From assembly GCF_028389875.1 (NCBI RefSeq), contig NC_084668.1:20699493-20763492 (forward strand): a stretch of DNA of 64,000 nucleotides, read 5' to 3'. How positions within the stretch are numbered: the stretch's first letter is position 1; each line of letters opens with the position of its first letter. The position numbers and the translations under genes are program-made. The notes beneath the pieces were generated by a model. It saw nothing but the letters and a program-made list of their open reading frames with translations. It had not been told where the DNA came from and did no database searches. Below are positions 13,195-23,711 of the stretch, in pieces. Source of the DNA: Rhea pennata (lineage: Eukaryota; Chordata; Aves; Rheiformes; Rheidae).

Positions 13195-14293
13195 CTGTGC
13201 TGCCTTCTCTCTGAGTAAACGTTTCAGAAGCACATTGATAGCTTGGATAATTGGGCTCAGAGGGTCGGGTAAATGGATTGTTCTCTGCCTGGAGGCAGGT
13301 AACAAGTGGAGTAGCGTAGGGGTCTGTCATGTTAAACATCTTCATCAGTGATCTGGAGGAGGTGATAGAGTGCGCTTATATCAGGTTTGCAAAGGACCAC
13401 AAACTGGGGGGAGTAGTTACTGGCTTCAGGGCTTCCATTCAGAGGGACATAGACAGGCTGGAGGAACGGGCCAGTATGAGCCTTGTAAAATTCAGCAGGG
13501 ACAAACGCAAAGACATGAACCTGTGAAGGCAGAGCCCCTTGCAAGAATATATATAGGCTGGTGGCTGAGTGACTGAGGAACAGCTCTGCAGAAGAGGCAC
13601 TTGGGGGGTCTTGGGTAGCAGACAGATAGTGAGCTGAAGGTGAGCCATCAGTGTGTCCTGGCAGCCAAGAAGGGCAAGAGACTCCCATGCTGCATTATCA
13701 GGAACACAGCCAGCAGAGTGAAGGAAGTGATTTTGCCTCTCTACACAGTACTCATTAGACTATCTGGAGTATGGTGCCTAGGTTTGCCCCTCAACCTCCC
13801 CCCACCTCCCTGCCACAAGAGAGGCATTGATAAGCTGGAGCAAGTTCAGCAGAGGGTCACCAAGATGAAGAGGGGCCTGGAGCACTCATGGAGCACTCTC
13901 CCTGAGAGGAGAGGCTGAGGGACCTGGGCTTGTTCAGGCTGGGGAAGGCTTTGAGGGGGACTTGATGGAAACTGTTCAGAACCTATGATGAGGTTATGAA
14001 GGACAGAGTCAGGCTTTAGACAGTGATATGTGGTGGGAGGGCAAAAGACAATGGACATAAATTGAGGCAAGAGGTTCATGCTTGGATGTAAGGAGAAACC
14101 TTTTCCCCATGAAGACATCTAGGCCTTGAAACAGGTTGCCCAGAGAGCTTGTGTGGTCATTGTCTATGGAGGTTTTCAAGACCAGGCTGGTTAAAGCCGT
14201 GAGCAGCCTTGTCTGATCTCCTAGTTGACTTTGCTTTGATCAGGAGTTTAGAAAAGAAACCTGCTGTCGTTCTTTCTAACCTGAACTATTTTC
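13195..14293 (+). mobile_element. CR1-type LINE fragment, 3' part of ORF2 plus 3' end, defective
   Basis: This is a decayed fragment of a CR1 (chicken repeat 1) non-LTR retrotransposon. One frame from about 13329 reads LNIFISDLEEVIECAYIRFAKDHKLGG, a recognisable CR1 reverse-transcriptase segment; the FADD-type catalytic motif reads FAKD. A second frame from 13640 reads QCVLAAKKG, then ASRVKEVILPLY and LEQVQQRVTKM, the usual C-terminal CR1 segment. The two parts lie in different frames, so the coding region is broken. The 3' end resembles CR1 tails near 14240-14293, without a clear octamer tail. The 5' boundary is approximate and the element is 5'-truncated. It shares a 264-base stretch (13381-13644) without mismatch with the fragment at 4851. 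Confidence 0.85.
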
Positions 14294-14670
14294 TGGTTTT
14301 ATACATTACATACATGAGAGATTCAGAGAGAACTGAACTAGCTCTGCTTGTGCTAATTCTGTAACTGAGTTCTCTGGGAAACACGGTGTGGCACTCGCAA
14401 GCATGTATCTACATTTTCAGGCTTTTGGGTCTTTTTCTGGTCAGTCTGTAGGGAGCCTTGTTTTACTTCATCAACTTACTAGCTCAAGTTTCTGCCAGCT
14501 CTGGTAGCTATCTGACATCTTTCGTTGCCAAATGTGTATATCCTGTGTTCTGATTTGACACTTTCAGGAGTCTTGATGCTTTACCTCTTTTGGTGCAGAG
14601 AGGAGCTTATACTGAGTGGTTTTGAAAAGCCAGTAGGTTTCTCCTAGAACTTAAAGTGCTGGTGAGAAGA

Positions 14671-14706
14671 ACAGAGATTGGGAATGGTTTGAGATACAGG
14701 TAGATG
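14671..14706 (+). repeat. Left target-site direct repeat (36 bp)
   Basis: The repeat begins ACAGAGATTGGG and ends ACAGGTAGATG. It is repeated without mismatch at 15491-15526, and the identity can be extended by one base on each side. At 36-38 bp it is far longer than usual retrotransposon target duplications. Confidence 0.9.
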
Positions 14707-15491
14707 TTGTTCCTAAGGATTCTAGGAATCACTTGCTATTGTTCATACGGAAATTCTCATCTTAAAATGGCCCTGCTGCTGGCGGGTCATGACACTTGAT
14801 ACAGATGTAGGCTATGCTATATGCAAGGAAATGTAAAATCCTTTGGTGTGAAAAATACTGTTTTGCTGCTAGCTGTAACAGCCTTACTGATGTGCGACTT
14901 TGTGGCATACTTGCAGAAGAGAATGTCTGACAAAAGGGTTTTTTTGGGGGGGGGTGGGAATTGTTTCGGGCTATGAAATTAGTTCTTGCCTCCTGACAGT
15001 TTGTGCACTAGTGATGATTACAACTGTTTGTCTTAGAATTCAGTTTTGAGAGAGGTTACTTGGACTTGGAACTTTAAGATTCCTGTACCCACAATTTGCT
15101 TGGGCATGGATTAGACCTAGGTTGCACCTGTGCAATAAACCCTTTGTCAGCCCTTTTCTCACTTTCCTATCTCTTCATTGAGATGTTGGAATGTAAGCAT
15201 TTTCTTTCTCACACTCCAGCTGCTTCTTTACCCTGTTCTACAGTCAAGCTGTAATGCTTTGGTTTTGATATTGCAGGCTGTTGCCATGGAAATAATTGTG
15301 ATTTCACAAATGCCATGCTATAAGCACTGCAGGAGGCACTGGAAGAGGTGGTTGGCAAGAGGTTTAGCGAGGACGTGGGGGCAGTTCAGAGCAGTTGTTT
15401 CTGAACCTGTCTTTTGAGATTTTCTGCCCCCTCTCCGTTTTTTCTGGATATTCCCTTTTCCTCCACACTTTTTTTCCTTTTGTGTGTGTAA
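14704..15491 (+). repeat. Inserted copy of the 9997-10783 segment
   Basis: This is a 788-base near-perfect copy of 9997-10783, placed 4.7 kb downstream. A perfect direct repeat of the target sequence flanks it (14670-14707 and 15490-15527). Removing the insert and one repeat gives a continuous pre-insertion site. The donor and target share ATGT at the left junction and AA at the right junction. There is no poly(A) tail and no terminal inverted repeat, so it is not a standard transposon insertion. Confidence 0.9.
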
Positions 15492-15526
15492 CAGAGATTG
15501 GGAATGGTTTGAGATACAGGTAGATG
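15491..15526 (+). repeat. Right target-site direct repeat (36 bp)
   Basis: This is identical to 14671-14706 and is followed by unique sequence TGAGGACTTC. It marks the right edge of the inserted 788-bp copy. Confidence 0.9.
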
Positions 15527-17705
15527 TGAGGACTTCTTCCATCCCTCCTGGCTTGTCCCCCAACTCGTTACCCTGTTCTGATTGCATTTAAGGCTTTTGT
15601 TGTTGACTCTTGAACTTGAACTCTGTGCCTTAGTGATGGGGTTTTCAGAATCTGGAATTTGTTCCGTTTGGCAGTCTGACAGTGCTTCAGCCTAGTGAGC
15701 AGGCTTCAGGACATGATGCAGATACATTTATTTTGCTTAGCTTTCATTTATTTTCCATTTTTACATGTGTGGTTTTTTTTTTCATTTTCATTGTTTCATT
15801 CCTGACAAAGCTGCAACTTACTTGCTCTTGTTTCTGTAGGCAATGGCAATAGTTCTTTAATGCAGTTCATTTTGGGTATCTATGTTGTAATGTTTTTGTG
15901 GGGGAGAAACAAAAAACCCTGGCTGCTGCAACCATAGACTTTATAAATCACAAAGTAAATAAATCAGTTTCTGTTTTTGTGAAGCAGAAGAGATAACAAA
16001 GATTGAATCTAAGGAGCATGGTTCTCCATAGTTGTATAATTTAGCACACAATCAGAATAGACGCCAGAGCCACTTCTTCTTACAATTTTGTTTATATAAG
16101 GTGATGGAGAATCAGATCTACAGTCCAAGAAAATGCATTATTTCATGTAAATTATCAGAAACTTCTGACTATTCTTCTCTTTGTGACCTCAAAGAAAATT
16201 CTGTGATTCCGTTATGAAGATATGATACTAAAACAATTTTATTTCCCTAATTTTGCTAACATGCCTTGTTTTTGGAAATCCACTATTTTCTGGGGAGAAT
16301 GGGTTAATTTGAGCAATTACTGCAACAAATTTTTACTTAGAACAAGTTGTTTTGTTTTGTTTTTCCTTCTTACAGGTTCTGGAATATGACTATGTATCTT
16401 GTACCAGAACCTATTTCTTCTCAGCCACATCATGGCAGTAGTTGTTTTCAGATTCCTAATTTAAGAACCCAGTTTTCTATCACTGTTGTTTTCGGTTAGT
16501 CATCAGCTACTACAAAATCCAGATAACCCAGATAAAAACCAAGGCTATGATCTCTAGATACACAAATAGAAAGTCAGTAAGAATATTCAGAAATAAAGAC
16601 TATCTGTGGGAGAAAGCTTCAGGATTAGATCATACAGTGTTTGAATACAGGGCAAAACACACCTCACTATTGCAGACAAGTATATCTTCACTAGCATATG
16701 TTATACGCTTAACAGCAGGCTTTTAGAATATGTAAGACATGTTTACTATAACCTCATCTGAGATCACTGTCAAATTCTTTCCTCCTCAGCCCACTTTATG
16801 CAATAGCGCAGTTATTCTGTATACATGTTCCTTGAACTCTAGGGTCCTGTTGTGTATGCAAGGCCACTGTGCTCTTCAGAAAAAATCTAAAACAATTAGT
16901 ATGAATTCCTCTCACTCTTCTTATTGATATATGTGCCAATTCATTGTTTCTCCAAGGGATTGCTGAAACACATAACAGCAACCTAAAAAGCACTCTGTTA
17001 TGCCATGAGCTCCAGTAATTCTTGTCAGGACATAGTAATTTTCTGTGATAGTGGAATGTAATATTATAACAGTATATCATATGTTGCACCCAGATTAAGA
17101 CTGCTATTAATTATTAATGCTCAAGATTTTACATTAATGTGTATATTTCTTCTTCTGTGGTAGCATATTTTTTTCAAAATTAAATTTTGGCCATTTTCAA
17201 ATCAATTAATGATTATGGTAGCATTATATATTATATTAGATTTCCTCGGTAATGTGCACTGGATATGAATATCCTTTTAAAAAAAATTATATGTGTATTT
17301 GTGTATATATGAAAAAGTATATTAAATGCAATAACTGTATATAGAAATATTCACTGATGTTTCAAATATCAAATTTGTGACAGAATATCACAGAACTGAA
17401 GAGGAGAGTGAGAGGTTGCAGTATTTTTTGTGTATCACGATTATTTCCTTTTCAGCAGAACGGTCTCAGCTTAAGGCCAAATGGCTGCAATAACTCTGTT
17501 GGTTAGTTATTACTAGTGCCAGATGGTTTCAGTAGAACCATTTGGAAGACCTCTCATATGGAGTTTGGTCTGTGATTTGGCCCTAGGCAATGGAGAGTGA
17601 AAGATTTTACTTGGCAGAATTTTGTGTGGCACAGAAAGAGCCTGAATACTGTTTGGCATGAAGCTGAACTTCCTTGGTTGGAGAGGAGGCCTGCAGCTTA
17701 TAATT

Positions 17706-17707
<2 letters not shown>

Positions 17708-17746
<39 letters not shown>

Positions 17747-17787
17747 TTCTTTCTTTTTTTCCCTTTTTTTTCTTTTTTTTTTTTTTT
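17708..17787 (+). repeat. Poly(T) run of 36 followed by T-rich tract
   Basis: An uninterrupted run of T spans 17708-17743, followed by T-rich sequence broken by single G and C bases to 17787. The frame read across it is an artefact of the run. Confidence 0.95.
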
Positions 17788-18910
17788 GAATAGACTATGT
17801 AGGAGTTAAGGAAGCTAATGGCAGTATATATTTTTAAAGTGACATTTGATTTGCCTTAGTTTAAAAGGCCAAAAATGAATGTTGAGGCCACTGTCCAAAA
17901 GGCCCTCTATGGTATCTCAACCTTGCAATCAAGGCCTGTACTGAATGTTTTGGAAATAGTTGTTCAGTAGTTCATATAGTCCATGAGTAGAGCAGGTATA
18001 TTACTACTTTACAGACTATGAGCAGATTGTTGAACCCAGGTATATAACCATACCTGTTTTTAGGAGATGCTGTGTTAGATTTGAGGAACTACTTAACTCT
18101 GTAGTTAAATTCACTGATGCATTTCCCGCACGAAAACCTACGCCAGAAGACATTTTCCTTTATCACATTTTTATGTCATGACTGACTTCTCAGTTTTTGC
18201 AGTTTCTATGGCAACAGTGATTTTTGATTGATAAAGAATAATAATAGTGCTAAAAGATTTTTTTTTAAAAGAAAAAAAAAGACTATATAGTGTTTTTCCA
18301 TCAAAGGAGTAGAGTGAGCACACACCCAAGATGCTTTTCAGTAATCAATATTGTAGTTAAATTGCTGTTTAAATATGGATTTCTGTTTGTGGCAGACTCT
18401 ACATATATTAATTTTTCAGATAGTATACATGAGAAAATAGCCTTTTTAAAGTTACTGAATAACTTTCTGGAAAACTCCTGATCATTTATACTTAGAATTT
18501 AAGACACTTCTACTTTTCAAATCATGTAGATATTTACATTGCCATATTAATAGCTTGATAGACTTAATAGTAAATGGACCAAGACATGGATGGCCCTAAG
18601 CAATGCAGCAGGCTATTTTCTGAGGTTCTCTGGCAATTTTGCAATTCACCAGCAAAATTGGGAACGAAGTTGGTAATGAAGGATGGAGTTTCATCAGGTG
18701 AGACTCTAAAGAAAGAAGAGAAGGGTAAGGAAATAAATTGCTTGGTTATAAGAGAAAATAAGAGAAAAGAGAGAGTGGTAAGACTGCGGTAACAGAGAGG
18801 AGCAAATAGAGAGCTGATCAGTATGAGAAGACAGATTGTTAACAGTGTCATATATGAAAGAAAGGAGAGAAGGAGGTTCTGTGAAACAGGAGGAGCTTGA
18901 CAAGCAACAG

Positions 18911-19019
18911 TTCTCTTCCCCTCCCCTTCTTTTTCCCCCTTCCGCCTTTTTCCCCCTTCTCCCTTTCCTTCTTCCCCACCCCTTCCTTCTTCCCCCCCCC
19001 CCCCCCTTTTCCTTTTCTT
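18911..19019 (+). repeat. Polypyrimidine tract, about 109 bp, with C15
   Basis: The + strand is almost entirely C and T, with a single G near 18943 and a single A near 18978. It includes a C run at 18992-19006. It is preceded by a purine-rich stretch (about 18690-18900), so purine bias switches strand here. Such tracts can form triplex (H-DNA) structures. The frames on both strands here are compositional. Confidence 0.9.
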
Positions 19020-21100
19020 AGTATGAGCAAGAAAGTGGTGATAACAGATTTCACTTGGTAAATATGTCAACTTGCAGAAAGGGCTATAGATTGGCTGACT
19101 CATAACTGGGAAAAGAGGGAGGGCTAATGAGCAAAATGAGAATGAACCAGCTTATCAAGATCAAAAGAATTTAATGCTCCTGCAGTTTACAAATTCTGCG
19201 TCAGTGAAAGTGACTCATTCTCTTTTACTACATTGATGTGTATGTAACATATTTCAAACTATCTGGTAACACATTAGAAAATTGCTGGAGAAAGTTGATT
19301 GGGATTCTGTAGTAGTTCTGGTTTTGGTCTCTATTTATTAGCTAGAGAAAAGCCCCTTGTGTTAAGAACATACTTATAAATCATGGTCCGTATTCAGTAG
19401 TATGTACTGACTGCAGATCTGGAACCATCTTTTGCAGGCAGATCTGAAATCCCTAGGTCAGAATGAGGGCAGCATCTCAAAAAATGAGATTTTCTGAACA
19501 GTTCTTATCTGAAAATTTTGTTAAAAATTAAATATAATGGTTGCATTTTGTCCTTGATTTGTGGTGCAAATAAGAAATAGTTTAGCAATTGAAGAAGTAT
19601 ACTTGATCAAATGTAAGCTATTGCTTTTGGATTTTTCATAGCAGATGACGTCTTAGTGTGCAATTATAATATGCAAAACAATTTGAATAATTCTATGAAT
19701 TTTATGAGCACATGAAAAAAATTTACAGAAATAGCATGTGTAGCTTCTTTTCTTCTGTGGACAGGTATGTACAATTTAAACAGCATAAAATCATAGTGAC
19801 TGATTTTATTCATAAAGAGAAATGTAACTAAATCCAGTCTTCAAAATCCTTTAATAAATTCTTATTTTCAACTAACTTTAAGCTAATTGAGCTAACTTTG
19901 AGCTAATCTTACGCAATAGCCTTTTCTGGAGAAACCACAAGGTTAGAAGGTAGATGGGTTTTCTTTTAGTGAAGACTTCCTCCGTGGTCTTGGAAAAATA
20001 AGATCAAAATATTAAGTTCTTCCTAAAAGTAAGCGCTTAAATATCTTTATATGCTACTAAAAGTAGCTGTCCTGCTTTTCAGACATGAAGAAACATTGTG
20101 ACAATATTTGGATAACATTTTGGACAGTATATGAGTACCTGGGCAGATAGTGGAAGCTGTGGGTGGTGTGATACCATCACATTTGCTTCTGTGAGAAAAT
20201 CATAGGTTCTTAAAAAGAAGAAAATGGATTTTTTTGTATCATTTTATAACTGCTAATATCTTCATTTTTTTGTCTGAAAATTTTTATTTGTACTTTCTTT
20301 CTCGAGGTTGCTCTATGCTAACACTAGCTTTCGTTCCTCCTGAGAGTCTCAGTGGCCTTTCAGCAGCTTCATTTGGATTATGCTGTTACAAAGCAAATGA
20401 AGCTACAGAAAAATGCTTATAATACCTCTTTTCATATCTACTGCTCTTTCTTGTTTCATGTTTAGTACATACTCTGTATTTTATGCTGGTTTACAGCTTT
20501 TTAATACCGGTCTTTAAAGGTGACTAGTAAGCTAAGCCTGTTCTGCTGTTGTGAAAACTTAAAGCCAACTTAGAATTAGTGCTTTTAATCAACAGTTAAG
20601 TAATCTAAGCTTCATAATTATTTTTATTGAGCATGACGTTCAATATATGAACCACTGTAGTGTTTTCTCCTTCCTGAACCCTGCCCTCTTTTTCTTTGCT
20701 CACACAAACAATTGAGTTAGCACTAGGGGAGAAAAACAGCAAAGAGACAGTGACATACTCTAACTTAGAGGTTGGAAAAACAGTGTATGAATGGACTATG
20801 TGCCAATATTTTTTCCATTTTTGAATTAAATGTCTCCAATTTCTTAGTAAACTGATCTGCATTAGTAGTAAGGTTTCTTGTAGGCATTTTGATAGAAGTA
20901 AGACTTTGAGAAAAGCTAAGTAGAAGAAGATTGTGTTCTTCACATTTAGCAGCCTTGGTTCAAGGAGAGCTAGTAAGCATCTACACGCTCTGCTAGTAAG
21001 CATCACTACCTTGTTTTTCTATCTGTCATTGCCTTGATTTATGTTAATAAGCAGTGGGCATCTGAGAACTAGGTAAAAACAGGTAGCAAGAATGCTCATG

Positions 21101-21163
21101 TTGAAGGGTTTATGTTGATATTTGAAGGGTTTATGTTGATATTTGAAGGGTTTATGTTGATAT
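21101..21163 (+). repeat. 21-bp tandem repeat, three perfect copies
   Basis: The unit TTGAAGGGTTTATGTTGATA plus T occurs at 21101-21121, 21122-21142 and 21143-21163 with no mismatch. The perfect copies suggest recent expansion and possible length polymorphism. Confidence 0.95.
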
Positions 21164-23692
21164 TTGCTCTCATAGATGAAGCACTGAAATCTCTTGGAAT
21201 CGATTCAGTTTAAATGGTGAGTGGAGGCTGAGTTGGCAGCTGACAGTCCTCGTAAACCTATTTCTCTGTTCTCCATTCTAGGCATACTGTCCCCGTGTAT
21301 TTAAGCTGTGTGTATTTTTTAAGACCCTGCATGCATCACCACACTGTTACATTAATTCTTCAAGGGAAAAATTACTGTGCTATCCATTGAGTTGATAACC
21401 ATTGTACTCCTCAGGAATAAATCCTTGGCAAAAAGCAGAGTATGGTTATACCGCCATGGTATAATGTAAAAAGAAGAAATTAGACAACGGAGGGGAAAAT
21501 TACTGCTACTTTAAACATATTTTCTGAGAGCTTTTACTATATCACATTCATACGGCTTAAATTAAATACGTGAGAAACTAAGTTCTAAACAATGTATAGC
21601 TTTGATAATTGTTTTCCATACGTCAGAAGCGAGATTTGTTCAGCAAATTTTTTAGGAGCTTTACACAATCAGTCTCATAAGTTGTGGATTTTGCTCACTT
21701 CATAAGAAGTCACATGCAATCTATGTGATGGACTATATTCCCTTTCTTGGTTCTGCTCTTTGAAGCTTTTTTCTTTTTTGTGTTCAGTCTTCATTGAAAT
21801 AAGTGGAGCTTTAAGTAGGAATAGGCATTTTATTTGTGTAGAATTATACAGTGCTGCAATTACAACATGTCACTGCCGGGGAGTGGGTTACCTTCTTATT
21901 ATTGATTATCTGCTTATTTTAGTGTTACCAACTGAATACAAGAGGATACAGTAAAGTTGTGTTGTGCAAATGTTAGCCATTAGTGGCTTCTTTTGTCTAG
22001 CATTCTAAACAACGAAGAGGATCACATCTGTGTCCTTGAGAACCTTACCATCTAAAGTACCAGTACTGTGGTAATTTAAGGATGTGCATTCTTCTGCCTG
22101 TGTTGCACAAGTGTGATGACAGAGGCAGGGTTACTGATACCAAAATAGAGATGAATGAAAGCAATAGGAAATTAAATTTAAAAATATATATGTTTGGGAT
22201 GTACTATATCTGAGATATATAACAATGCAATTTTGCAGTTGTCTCCTTGCAATGTACAAACATAGGAGACTGAAGGTCCGCAGTTGAGACCTTTATCCTC
22301 AGTTCTGGCAGAGACTGACTATATAAATTTAAGGAATACATTCCTTAAGCTATGGAAATAGGGACATAGCTTGACCTTCCTGAGACATGGGAGTTAATTC
22401 CTTATTTTTAGTTGTTGTTTTGGAATGTTTTCCTAGGGAGAGCTTTATGAGTCATTAGAAGTAGGTACAGTAAAGTCCTACATTAAGATCCAAAGTATGC
22501 AAGTTATACGATAAGAGGAACAAACTGCAAGGTAGAGCTCTAAGAGCTGTACTTACCTTGTAGTAACTTAGAAAACATTTCTGCTCTTCTCACAAATATA
22601 TTTGCTTTTGAATAAAGGTATTAAAAATGCAAAATATGACTATAACTCTCAATTGGAACATCAGAAAACAGTTTATCCAGTTCGTCGAGTACTGTCTTTC
22701 AAGGCCATGTTCTGTGAGTCACTGATTGGCACTTCTGGCAGTGGCAGCTGAAGTGTCTTATCTTTTTGTCAGCTAAACTGCTGAAGTTTGCAGGTGCCAA
22801 GATGTTACTGAATTAATCTTAGAAAAACATATGCTAGTAATTGTAGCATTTAAGTATTTAAGATTCAGAGCCTGGTTTAAAAAAATAAATAATCAGAAAT
22901 ATCTCCTCAATGCTAATCAACACTTTCAATTGTCATTCTTCTGTTCACTGAACTTAGAACATCTTTGGTGTTTTGATTGTGTATATGAATGCTGATACTG
23001 TCATACCACAATGTATTTGTAGCACTAACCGCGTTGAGGCATGTGGATAGAGTCCAGACCTCAAAGCCTTTAATTCAGAGTTTTTACAATACCTGTTAAA
23101 AAATAGTTGGATAGTTGATAAGTAGCTGGTTCAGTCTGAATTCACATAATAAAATGACTGTTTTAAAACAGGAAAATGAGTTAGAAGTCCTCAAGGACAC
23201 TGACCTGTCCTGCTCTTTTCTAGTTCACTGTCAGAGCTGTTAGTGTATTTTTGTAATGTGAAATCTTTGTATTTTAATTAAATCATCATCAACTCTATAT
23301 GCCCCAGAATAATCATGGTGAAAAGAGGGTTTTCATCATCAGATTGACTGAAGACTCAGCAGCTAAAGCCTCATTTGGGGGTAGTAGTAGTTACCCATGA
23401 TTCCAGCCTTCTTATATTACTGGGTTTCACTATGTGTTTGTGTGCAAGATATACTGCACTTGCAGTGTATGTACTGAATATGCCGTCACGGAACTGACTG
23501 TGTGCTCATCAAAGATGGGTTAAACTAGTGTGAATGCTTTTTGAGCTTTCTGTCTTACTGATGTTTAGTGGGTTGCTGTGTATAAATACTTGCTTGTTCA
23601 TAATTTTTCTTAAAGTTGATTGTCTCTATTTTTGAGGCTCCAGACTTGGGATGCAGGCAAATGGTAGATTTTTAGTACTGAAAAGCATTTTT

Positions 23693-23711
23693 TTTGTTGT
23701 TGTTGTTTTTC
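23693..23711 (+). repeat. T-rich/(TTG)n microsatellite
   Basis: A short T run followed by four TTG-type units. It is simple sequence with no other feature. Confidence 0.7.

Noticed and set aside
14704..15491. The 788-bp duplicate as a retrotransposon or processed pseudogene
   Set aside because: There is no poly(A) or octamer tail and no coding content. The target duplication is much longer than LINE-mediated insertions make, and the source copy is contiguous genomic sequence nearby.
18564..19103. A 179-codon minus-strand frame, and overlapping frames on the other strand
   Set aside because: It is produced by the polypyrimidine/polypurine tract; the composition is glycine/lysine/glutamate-biased with no domain.
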